Source: Deltaproteobacteria bacterium
GTDB lineage: Bacteria; Desulfobacterota; Syntrophia; Syntrophales; UBA2210
DNA: 5,863 nt
Assembly: GCA_011056825.1 (NCBI GenBank)
Contig: DSBH01000138.1
Location: forward strand, 1-5,863
Direction of reading: 5' to 3'
Shown: positions 1 through 5,863 of the stretch, piece by piece
How positions within the stretch are numbered: position 1 is the first letter of the stretch
Layout of the letters: each line of letters opens with the position of its first letter
The notes under the pieces: generated by a model
Told to the model about the DNA's origin: nothing
Databases searched by the model: none
The model's input: only the letters and a program-made list of their open reading frames with translations
Translations under genes and position numbers: made by a program

Positions 1-49
1 GCATGATGTAACAGGTCATCGGTAAAAGGAAAATCATAGAGTGACGAGC

Positions 50-82
50 AAGGGGCCTTCCTGCGGGAGGGTCCCTTTTTTT
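50..82 (+). terminator. Rho-independent terminator of an upstream transcript
   Basis: A stem forms between 52-61 and 66-75, ten base pairs including two G-T wobbles, closed by a four-base loop at 62-65. A50 and A51 can also pair with the first Ts of the tail. Seven Ts follow at 76-82. This is a textbook intrinsic terminator for + strand transcription. The gene it serves lies to the left of the window; bases 1-49 contain stops in all + frames and no recognisable coding end or RNA. I looked for the conserved T-box antiterminator motif expected in some ileS leaders and did not see it, so I read this as a plain terminator rather than an attenuator. Confidence 0.85.
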
Positions 83-163
83 ATGCCGCCGCCGACAGCG
101 CGCAATCGCCGTTCACGGCGGGTAACGACCTTTAGTGCCTGTTTTCAGCAGCGTATTTGGCTA

Positions 164-191
164 TTGCCTGCTTCCCGCGGGATGTGATATA
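164..191 (+). promoter_or_regulatory. Weak candidate promoter for ileS-lspA
   Basis: TTGCCT at 164-169 could serve as a -35 box and GATATA at 186-191 as a -10 box, with a 16-base spacer and a TG just upstream of the -10. Matches to the sigma-70 consensus are poor. The support is mostly positional: ileS must have a promoter somewhere between the terminator ending at 82 and its start at 225. A start site near 198 would leave a leader of about 27 bases. Confidence 0.25.
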
Positions 192-213
192 GGGACGCCC
201 TATCAAAGCTGCC

Positions 214-218
214 AGGAG
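214..218 (+). promoter_or_regulatory. Ribosome binding site fixing the ileS start
   Basis: AGGAG lies six bases before the ATG at 225. It decides between this start and an in-frame GTG at 135, which would add 30 residues with no counterpart in the IleRS family. Confidence 0.85.
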
Positions 219-224
219 TTATCA

Positions 225-3038
225 ATGAACTACAAAGACACGTTGAATCTTCCCAAAACAGATTTTTCCATGAAGGCCAACCTTGCGGTTAAAGAGCCGG
301 AAATGCTCAAAAAATGGGAAGAAATTAATATTTATTCAAAAATCCGCGTGGCCTCGCGGGGACGAAAACCCTATATCCTGCACGACGGCCCTCCATATGC
401 CAACGGGGACATCCACCTGGGCACGGCGCTCAACAAGATCATCAAGGACATCGTCATCAAGTCGAAGAACATGGCGGGCTACGACAGCGTCTACGTACCC
501 GGCTGGGACTGCCACGGCCTTCCCATCGAACACCAGGTTGACCAGCAGCTGGGAGACAAGCGGTACACCATGAGCCAGGCCGAAAAACGGCGGCTCTGCC
601 GGACTTACGCCGAACGGTTCGTGAACATTCAGCGTGAACAATTCAAGCGATTCGGCGTCTTCGGCGAATGGGAACACCCCTACATAACGATGGATTTCGA
701 CTACGAGGCGACCACCGTGCGTGAATTCGGCAAGCTCCTTCTCGCTGGCGACGTCTACAAGGGGAAAAAACCGGTATACTGGTGCGCCTCCTGCAAAACG
801 GCACTGGCAGAAGCGGAAGTGGAATACATGGATCATGAAACGCCTTCCATATACGTGAAATTCCCTTTTATTTCAGACCTGTCGGAAGTACTGCCCGAAC
901 TGGCGGGAGAAAAAGCAAGCCTGGTCATCTGGACCACGACGCCTTGGACGATTCCGGCCAACCTGGCCATCGCCCTCAAGGATGACTTCGATTACGCCGC
1001 CGTCAAAGTGGACGGCGAGGTACTTATTTTCGCCGAGGAGCTGACCGATTACTGCCTGGATGCCTTCGGCATGAGGAACAGGGAACATGAAGTACTGGCC
1101 GTTTTTCCGGGGGCGACGCTGGAAGGGCTGGCGTGCCGCCATCCCTTCATCGATCGGGAAAGCACCATTATTCTCGCCCCCTTTGTAACGCTCGACGCGG
1201 GAACCGGCTGTGTTCACATCGCACCGGGTCACGGCCAGGAAGACTACGAAATCGGTCTCGAATACGGGCTCGACGTGTACGCGCCGGTGGACGACGACGG
1301 AAAATTCACCGATGATGTCGACTACTTCGCCGGGCAATTCGTTTTCGACGCCAATGAAGCCGTCAATGAAAAACTCCTCGAATGCGGGGCGCTCCTGGGA
1401 CGGGTGGATATAACACACCAGTACCCTCATTGCTGGCGCTGCAAGAATCCTATTATTTTCAGGTCCACTGAACAGTGGTTCATCTCGATGGACAAAAACG
1501 GGCTTCGCCGCAAGGCCCTGGAAGCCGTGAACAGCGTTTCCTGGCTTCCCTCCTGGGGCAGGGACCGCATTTACGGCATGATCGAGAACCGGCCTGACTG
1601 GTGCATTTCGCGACAGCGTTCCTGGGGTGTGCCGATCACCGTCTTCTACTGCGAACAATGTCACGAATACCTGGCTTCCCCCGAGATCCTGGACCATGTC
1701 GTCGATCTCATCGGGCATGAAGGCGCCGATGTGTGGTTCGAGCGGGAAGCGGTGGACCTGCTGCCCCCCGGCACGATCTGCCCTTCCTGCGGCGGCTCTT
1801 CCTTCACCAAGGAAACAAATATCCTGGATGTCTGGTTCGACTCGGGCGTCAGTCACGCGGCGGTCCTGGAAAACACCTCCCGGTGGCCCGACCTGTCGTC
1901 GCCGGCTGACATCTACCTTGAAGGCAGTGACCAGCACCGGGGATGGTTCCACTCGTCACTTCTTGAATCGGCGGGTACCAGGGGCCGCGCGCCCTATCGC
2001 TCGGTGCTGACTCACGGCTTTGTCGTGGATGGTGAAGGGAAAAAGATGTCAAAATCTCTGGGTAATTTTATAGACCCCCAGCAGATGGTTAACGCTTACG
2101 GCGCGGAGATTCTTCGGCTCTGGGTGGCCGCGGAAGACTACACCTCTGACATCCGGATCTCCGAGGAAATTCTCAAGCGCCTCGTCGAGGCGTATCGACG
2201 GATCCGCAATACGAGCCGCTACATACTCGGGAATCTCTATGATTTCGATCCCGACACGGACACCGTTCAGCCGCAAGACATGGAGGAAATGGACCGCTGG
2301 GCGCTGCACCGTCTTCAGGAGGTCATCGCCCGCGTCAGGAACGCTTACGAGCAGTTCCAGTTCCACATGGTTTACTACACGCTGTACAATTACTGCACCG
2401 TCGATTTAAGTTCCCTGTATCTCGATGTTCTGAAAGACCGGCTGTACACGTCCCGGCAGCAATCGAGAGAACGCCGGTCGGCCCAGACGGCGATGTATCG
2501 TATTCTGGACACCCTCGTGCGCCTGCTGGCGCCGGTGCTGACTTTCACCGGCGAAGAAATCTGGGCGGCAATGCCGGCCGGAGTCGACCGGGAAGAGAGT
2601 GTGCACATGAGCCTGTTCCCCGACGTGGACCGGAGCCTCCACGACGGTGAACTGGGAGAACGCTGGAAAACGCTCCTGGCCGTGCGGGCTGAAATATCAA
2701 AGGCCATCGAAGTCGCGCGCCGGGAAAAAATCGTGGGACATTCCCTGGACAGCAGCGTCACCCTGGCGGCGCCGGAAAAGCTCCGGGATTTCCTGCTGGA
2801 GCACCGGGACGACCTGGAACAGCTCTGCATTGTTTCAAATCTTGACGTGCTTCCCGGCGAACAAAACGGTGAAACCATTTTCAAAAGCACTGAATTTCAG
2901 GGTCTTGCCATCAGCGTCTCGAAAGCGCCCGGCGAGAAGTGTGAACGCTGCTGGCATTACAGTACAACGGTGGGATCCGATTCGGACCATCCGACCATCT
3001 GCCGGCGATGCTTCGCCAATCTTCCGGAAAACCCGTGA
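225..3038 (+). CDS. ileS: Isoleucyl-tRNA synthetase
   Basis: Cytoplasmic class Ia synthetase that joins isoleucine to tRNA-Ile with ATP and hydrolyses mischarged valine. The 937-residue product matches the usual bacterial length (E. coli about 938) and its N-terminus (NYKDTLNLPKT) resembles E. coli IleRS. The Rossmann core carries the HIGH-type motif at 64-67, here HLGT, and GWDCHGLP at 93-100. The CP1 editing domain carries WTTTPWT at 236-242 and GTGCVHIAPGHG at 326-337, followed by D340, which aligns with the editing aspartate. The second core half has DVWFDSG near 535, SDQHRGW at 568-574 and KMSKS at 607-611. The anticodon-binding helical domain follows, then a C-terminal zinc finger with C906, C909, C926 and C929. 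A second CxxC pair set (C476/C479 and C519/C522) suggests another zinc site. It is the E. coli-like bacterial form rather than the eukaryote-like IleRS2. The ATG at 225 is chosen for its ribosome binding site and family fit. It is the first gene of an operon with lspA. Confidence 0.98.
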   Translation: MNYKDTLNLPKTDFSMKANLAVKEPEMLKKWEEINIYSKIRVASRGRKPYILHDGPPYANGDIHLGTALNKIIKDIVIKSKNMAGYDSVYVPGWDCHGLPIEHQVDQQLGDKRYTMSQAEKRRLCRTYAERFVNIQREQFKRFGVFGEWEHPYITMDFDYEATTVREFGKLLLAGDVYKGKKPVYWCASCKTALAEAEVEYMDHETPSIYVKFPFISDLSEVLPELAGEKASLVIWTTTPWTIPANLAIALKDDFDYAAVKVDGEVLIFAEELTDYCLDAFGMRNREHEVLAVFPGATLEGLACRHPFIDRESTIILAPFVTLDAGTGCVHIAPGHGQEDYEIGLEYGLDVYAPVDDDGKFTDDVDYFAGQFVFDANEAVNEKLLECGALLGRVDITHQYPHCWRCKNPIIFRSTEQWFISMDKNGLRRKALEAVNSVSWLPSWGRDRIYGMIENRPDWCISRQRSWGVPITVFYCEQCHEYLASPEILDHVVDLIGHEGADVWFEREAVDLLPPGTICPSCGGSSFTKETNILDVWFDSGVSHAAVLENTSRWPDLSSPADIYLEGSDQHRGWFHSSLLESAGTRGRAPYRSVLTHGFVVDGEGKKMSKSLGNFIDPQQMVNAYGAEILRLWVAAEDYTSDIRISEEILKRLVEAYRRIRNTSRYILGNLYDFDPDTDTVQPQDMEEMDRWALHRLQEVIARVRNAYEQFQFHMVYYTLYNYCTVDLSSLYLDVLKDRLYTSRQQSRERRSAQTAMYRILDTLVRLLAPVLTFTGEEIWAAMPAGVDREESVHMSLFPDVDRSLHDGELGERWKTLLAVRAEISKAIEVARREKIVGHSLDSSVTLAAPEKLRDFLLEHRDDLEQLCIVSNLDVLPGEQNGETIFKSTEFQGLAISVSKAPGEKCERCWHYSTTVGSDSDHPTICRRCFANLPENP

Positions 3039-3532
3039 CGGCGAGCGCGACAGGCCGGGGACGGATCGCGGTGTACCTGGCGGCGCTCCTGGTGGTTTTC
3101 GTCGACCAGGCAACGAAGTACGTCATACAAGCCACGATACCCCTGTATGAATCCCTGACCGTCATCGACGGGTTTTTCTCCCTCACTCACGTGCGGAATC
3201 CCGGCGCCGCCTTCGGTTTTCTCACGCAGGTTTCGCCCGCGTACCGTTTTGCCTTTCTTGTGACCGTCACCCTGGCGGTTATCGTCCTGATAATTTTTTT
3301 CCTGGAACGAAACAGGGAGGCAGGCGCGATTCTCAATGCCGCCCTTGCACTTGTACTGGGAGGAGCGGCGGGGAATCTCATCGACCGGGTAAGCCAGGGG
3401 GAAGTTATCGACTTTCTTGATTTTTACATCGGAACCTGGCACTGGCCGGCCTTCAATATGGCCGACTCCGCCATATCGGTCGGGGCATTCCTGCTTATTA
3501 TCGACATGGTGATGCGAAAGAAAAAGGACTGA
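3035..3532 (+). CDS. lspA: Lipoprotein signal peptidase (signal peptidase II)
   Basis: Inner-membrane aspartyl protease that removes the signal peptide from prolipoproteins after diacylglyceryl transfer to the lipobox cysteine. With the GTG start the product is 165 residues, typical for the family. Four hydrophobic segments lie near 11-23, 70-90, 98-116 and 146-160. Conserved motifs are D24 and K28 in the first helix, RNPGAAF at 54-60, GGAAGNLIDR at 109-118, VIDF with D126 and FNMADS with D144. D126 and D144 align with the known catalytic aspartate pair. The product ends in a basic RKKKD tail. The GTG at 3035-3037 shares GTGA with the ileS stop, suggesting translational coupling. An in-frame ATG at 3008 would add nine residues and a 31-base overlap but has no Shine-Dalgarno sequence, whereas GGAAAA at 3026-3031 sits a few bases before the GTG. 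Function is secure; the start is less so. Confidence 0.95.
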   Translation: MTASATGRGRIAVYLAALLVVFVDQATKYVIQATIPLYESLTVIDGFFSLTHVRNPGAAFGFLTQVSPAYRFAFLVTVTLAVIVLIIFFLERNREAGAILNAALALVLGGAAGNLIDRVSQGEVIDFLDFYIGTWHWPAFNMADSAISVGAFLLIIDMVMRKKKD

Positions 3533-3649
3533 CGCGGGGCCGTTTCCCGCCAATCCGCCACGCGCTTTCCGGAGACGGCGACTTTTTCGCGCGTTTTCCG
3601 GCATGGCACGATTCCTGTCCTGTTGTACGCGGCGGCACGCGCGGCGTCG
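3533..3649. other. Convergent intergenic region between lspA and the 3D-domain gene
   Basis: The two stop codons face each other across 117 bases. I see no ORF of interest and no canonical terminator with a long T tract. Small features are a GCGGG/CCCGC hairpin at 3534-3550, without an adjacent T run on either strand, and a near direct repeat: CGCGCTTTCCGG at 3561-3572 and the similar CGCGCGTTTTCCGG at 3588-3601. Confidence 0.7.
3560..3597 (+). terminator. Possible weak terminator after lspA
   Basis: ACGCGC at 3560-3565 is the exact reverse complement of GCGCGT at 3589-3594 and is followed by a run of four Ts (3594-3597). The 23-base loop is long and the T tract short, so this is only a candidate for the end of the ileS-lspA transcript. 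Confidence 0.25.
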
Positions 3650-4132
3650 TCAACGTTTCGGCTTCAGAATAATAACTTTCAGTGTCTGTCTGCCCCATTT
3701 AAGGGCGTCCTTGCGGCTGGCAAAAAAGACGTCGAGATGATCTCCCCGAATGGCTCTGCCCCGGTCCTGGACCTCGCCCCACCCGTAGCCGGGCACGTAT
3801 ATTTTGGTGCCGAAGGGATAGCGGGGATCGGCGGCTATGGTGCCTTTTTTCGCCCTGGCGCCGCTGGCGGTTATTCCCACCTTCTTGCGCTGCCCCTTAA
3901 GGGGGCCGTAGGCGTATACGGGCGGGCCGATGCAACCGTATTTCCGCTTCCAGCCACAGGATTCCGGCCCGGCATCGTAGGCGGTGACCACCATTGTCCG
4001 TTCGTACCGTTCATACCCTCGTCGTTTCGGGGAGGGGAAAAGACAGCAGCCCGCCAGGAATATAACTATCATCGAAATCAGGATTGTCAGCGTCGCCGCG
4101 CGCCGGGCGCCGAATGATCTCTCTGCGACCAT
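3650..4132 (-). CDS. 3D-domain lipoprotein (MltA/RpfB-type 3D fold)
   Basis: A 160-residue predicted lipoprotein. A basic N-terminus (R5, R10, R11) is followed by a hydrophobic segment at about 14-27 and a lipobox LAGC at 26-29, so C29 would be lipidated and the protein membrane-anchored. The rest is a 3D domain, named for three conserved aspartates also found in lytic transglycosylase MltA. They are seen here as AADPR (D102), VQDRG (D123) and HLDVFF (D134), with TASG at 88-91 and the PFGTKIYVPGYG stretch at 106-117 typical of the family. The likely role is binding or cleaving peptidoglycan glycan strands; catalytic activity is not shown by the sequence. C59 and C67 could form a disulfide. 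The ATG at 4132 is preceded by a strong GAGGAGG. It is the last gene of the minus-strand cluster, 40 bases after the flavoprotein gene. Processing would need LspA, encoded convergently next door. Confidence 0.88.
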   Translation of the reverse strand: MVAERSFGARRAATLTILISMIVIFLAGCCLFPSPKRRGYERYERTMVVTAYDAGPESCGWKRKYGCIGPPVYAYGPLKGQRKKVGITASGARAKKGTIAADPRYPFGTKIYVPGYGWGEVQDRGRAIRGDHLDVFFASRKDALKWGRQTLKVIILKPKR

Positions 4133-4143
4133 GAATGTCGATG

Positions 4144-4150
4144 CCTCCTC
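4144..4150 (-). promoter_or_regulatory. Ribosome binding site of the 3D-domain gene
   Basis: On the minus strand this reads GAGGAGG, a near-perfect Shine-Dalgarno sequence. Its 11-base distance to the ATG at 4132 is slightly long, but no other in-frame start lies closer. Confidence 0.7.
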
Positions 4151-4172
4151 TTCGAACGTACCCTGACCGGTG

Positions 4173-5222
4173 TCAATTCATCGTTTTTTCAAGCTTGTCC
4201 GGTATTTCCGAGGCCTGGGAGATAATCCTGTCCATGAGTTCGGCAACGGAGGGAATATCGTGCAGAAGCCCCGTGACCTGGCCCGCGGGCAGAACGCCTT
4301 TTCTCGTGTCCCCGTCCTCGGCGGCTATTCGAAGCATTTTGAACGCGTTGGCCAGGTAGGCCATCATTTTGGCGTTTTTCCACCCCGAGGCGAGTACGCC
4401 GATGAACAGTTTCATGTAGGGAAGCCCCAGCGATCGGGCGATATCGCGTGAATTCACTAATGCGGCAGGAAAATTCGGCCATCCGAGCAGGCCCTTCCGG
4501 TAGGACTTGACGGCGATCGGCGTCTTCATGGACCGGCATCCCAGACCATCGAAATAAGAACCGTAAATGGTACCCTCGATTGTTTTCTCCAGTGCCAACT
4601 GTTTGTAGACATCATGGAGCGGGCTCTCCTTTGTTCTCATGAAGGCCGTGCCCATCGCGATACCCTCTGCACCGAGGGAAAAGGCCGCCATCAATCCCCG
4701 GCCGTCAGCAATTCCGCCGGCGGCGATAACCGGTATTGAAACAGCGTCCGCCACCGCGGGGATCAGGACCAGGGAAGTGGCGTCTCCGCCGTGGGCCGCC
4801 GCTTCATGTCCCGTTACGACCAGCGCATCGGCTCCCTGTTTCTCGGCGCTTCGGGCATGCCGCTCGTTGACCACCGTGGCTATGACCTTGCCGCCGTATT
4901 CATGAGCGGCCTTTGCAAGCCAGTCGCCCTTGCCCAGGGCAAAATTGATCACCGGCACCTGTTCCTCCAGGAGCACACGGGCATTTTCATGCGCCCCGGG
5001 AAACATGAGTGTCGCGTTGGCGCCGAAGGGCTTGTCGGTGAGGCTTCGTATCTCCCGAATGGCCTGCCGGGTTTCCGTGGTATTAAGGGGACCCGTGGCA
5101 AGAATGCCCAAGCCTCCGGCGTTGGACACCGCCGCCACCAGGGAAGGAACGCTGACCCAGCTCATGCCGGAAAGCATGATGGGATACTGTGTGCCGAAGA
5201 GCTCCGTAATACGGGTTTTCAT
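4173..5222 (-). CDS. Nitronate monooxygenase / FabK-like FMN-dependent oxidoreductase
   Basis: A 349-residue TIM-barrel flavoprotein of the 2-nitropropane dioxygenase family (nitronate monooxygenases and FabK enoyl-ACP reductases). The N-terminal strand YPIMLSGMSWVS (13-24) and NAGGLGILATG (34-44) are typical of this family's FMN site. GHEAAAHGGD (138-147) holds H144 at the position of the family's catalytic histidine. AAGGIADGRG (167-176) and GAEGIAMGTAF (184-194) match the FMN phosphate-binding region. The C-terminal GQVTGLLHDIPSVAELMD is a usual end for this family. There is no signal peptide, so it is cytoplasmic. The ATG at 5222 is supported by an AGGAG nine bases upstream. It lies 42 bases after the squalene synthase-type gene and is probably cotranscribed with it. 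The substrate cannot be told from sequence: automated names often say nitronate monooxygenase, but an enoyl reductase or another reductase is equally possible. Confidence 0.9.
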   Translation of the reverse strand: MKTRITELFGTQYPIMLSGMSWVSVPSLVAAVSNAGGLGILATGPLNTTETRQAIREIRSLTDKPFGANATLMFPGAHENARVLLEEQVPVINFALGKGDWLAKAAHEYGGKVIATVVNERHARSAEKQGADALVVTGHEAAAHGGDATSLVLIPAVADAVSIPVIAAGGIADGRGLMAAFSLGAEGIAMGTAFMRTKESPLHDVYKQLALEKTIEGTIYGSYFDGLGCRSMKTPIAVKSYRKGLLGWPNFPAALVNSRDIARSLGLPYMKLFIGVLASGWKNAKMMAYLANAFKMLRIAAEDGDTRKGVLPAGQVTGLLHDIPSVAELMDRIISQASEIPDKLEKTMN

Positions 5223-5231
5223 AATGAGATA

Positions 5232-5236
5232 CTCCT
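5232..5236 (-). promoter_or_regulatory. Ribosome binding site of the flavoprotein gene
   Basis: AGGAG on the minus strand (within AAAGGAGT), nine bases before the ATG at 5222. It lies in the 42-base gap after the upstream stop codon, where I see no terminator, in keeping with cotranscription. Confidence 0.8.
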
Positions 5237-5264
5237 TTCACAGATTGAAATGTCAAAACCGTGG

Positions 5265-5863
5265 TCAGTTACCGGCCGCAATGTTTACTTTTCGTCGGGA
5301 ACGGTCATAAAGCATTTTGACGAGATAATTTGAAAAAACGGCGCAACTGCTGTTTCTGATGATTCTCCTTACATCGTTCCTCCCTATCTTGACCGGTGCT
5401 CCTGCCGGGAGCCGGCCTCCGCTCCGTTCCACCAAGGCCAGTGTCTCGACGGCCATAAGCAGCGGCCAGAGACAAAAAAGGCGGTACCGGACGAAACGGC
5501 GCGGAATATCCAGCACATACCGAATCGCTTCATCGAGGTTCTCCATCGCCGCGCCGACAAGCCTTCCCAGCACGGACCCGGCCGCGCGGTCGTCCTCGGC
5601 GAAACCATTACGCGGATCGATTCCCGCATCAAGAAAAAAAGAACGGGGCACGTAGCACCACCCCCGTTCACGGTCTCCCTGAAAATCCTTGGCGATGTTC
5701 GTCATCTGCAGACCGAGGCCGAAGGCGACACTGCGCGCGTTAAGACGTTCGAAGAGCTTCTCTGAAACGCGCCGTCCGGTGGTCGAACCGCCGAAGAATA
5801 GCGATGTTATCATCAATCCCACCGTGCCCGCCACATAATAGCAGTACCGTTCCAGTTCCTTCC
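5265..5863 (-). CDS. Squalene/phytoene synthase family protein (C-terminal part, 5' end outside window)
   Basis: The last 198 residues of a trans-isoprenyl diphosphate synthase that condenses two prenyl diphosphates head to head, most likely two farnesyl diphosphates to squalene. The reading frame stays open to the window edge, where it reads ELERYCYYVAGTVGLM, a hallmark segment of the family. The internal GTG at 5834 is therefore not the start. Next comes GLQMTNIAKDFQGD followed by RERGWCYVPRSFF, which is the second aspartate-rich motif binding Mg-diphosphate (DFQGD) and the following conserved block. The late helix RLFCLWPLLMAVETLAL and the VKIGRNDVRRII stretch also fit bacterial squalene synthases. 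The first DxxxD motif and the N-terminus lie beyond 5863. Squalene would feed hopanoid or related lipid synthesis; phytoene or diapophytoene synthase is the main alternative. It is the most upstream visible gene of the minus-strand cluster, and its promoter is outside the window. Confidence 0.92.
   Translation of the reverse strand, partial: KELERYCYYVAGTVGLMITSLFFGGSTTGRRVSEKLFERLNARSVAFGLGLQMTNIAKDFQGDRERGWCYVPRSFFLDAGIDPRNGFAEDDRAAGSVLGRLVGAAMENLDEAIRYVLDIPRRFVRYRLFCLWPLLMAVETLALVERSGGRLPAGAPVKIGRNDVRRIIRNSSCAVFSNYLVKMLYDRSRRKVNIAAGN

Noticed and set aside
1..82. T-box leader controlling ileS
   Set aside because: The hairpin and T run resemble a T-box terminator, but the conserved antiterminator sequence (GGTGGNACCGCG type) is absent upstream and the hairpin lies 140 bases from the start codon.
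135..224. In-frame GTG extension adding 30 residues to IleRS
   Set aside because: It has no family counterpart and no ribosome binding site, while the ATG at 225 has AGGAG at the right distance and gives the expected N-terminus.
873..1952. 359-codon open frame antisense to ileS
   Set aside because: It mirrors the ileS codon pattern in GC-rich DNA, has no recognisable domain and lies wholly within a well-supported gene.
3534..3550. GCGGG/CCCGC hairpin as a minus-strand terminator for the 3D-domain gene
   Set aside because: The stem is five base pairs and the nearest minus-strand T run (3525-3521) begins eight bases after the stem, too far for a standard intrinsic terminator.
3623..4117. 164-codon + strand open frame opposite the 3D-domain gene
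   Set aside because: The minus-strand frame has a lipobox, a 3D domain and a strong ribosome binding site; this frame shows none of these.
4791..5333. 180-codon + strand open frame opposite the flavoprotein gene
   Set aside because: It is antisense to a gene with clear family motifs, runs across the intergenic gap and resembles no family I know.

Overview
The window looks like an ordinary chromosomal segment from a GC-rich Gram-negative bacterium. My best guess is a deltaproteobacterium (Desulfobacterota, perhaps a Syntrophales relative). The reasons are a bacterial-type isoleucyl-tRNA synthetase close to the E. coli form, the ileS-lspA gene pair, a 3D-domain lipoprotein and a bacterial squalene synthase-type gene. 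This placement is inference from protein character only; there is no rRNA or other marker gene.

Layout: positions 1-49 show no gene I can support. A strong rho-independent terminator (about 50-82) closes whatever lies upstream. A 142-base leader holding a weak promoter candidate and a clear ribosome binding site then leads into ileS (225-3038, + strand). lspA (about 3035-3532, + strand) follows directly with a 4-base GTGA overlap. The two genes form a short operon, because the next genes run the other way. A 117-base convergent intergenic region (3533-3649) separates the two gene groups.

The right half is read leftwards on the minus strand. A squalene/phytoene synthase-family gene comes first (5' end outside the window, ends at 5265). 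After 42 bases comes a nitronate monooxygenase/FabK-like flavoprotein (5222-4173), and after 40 bases a small 3D-domain lipoprotein (4132-3650). The tight spacing and well-formed ribosome binding sites suggest one transcript.

How the genes fit together: ileS charges tRNA-Ile. lspA cleaves the signal peptide of lipidated prolipoproteins, and the predicted 3D-domain lipoprotein in the same window would be one of its substrates. The squalene synthase-type enzyme points to squalene-derived lipids such as hopanoids. The flavoprotein next to it has no assigned substrate. I found no mobile element, CRISPR array, RNA gene or clearly undescribed system; the most interesting open point is the unexplained three-gene minus-strand cluster.
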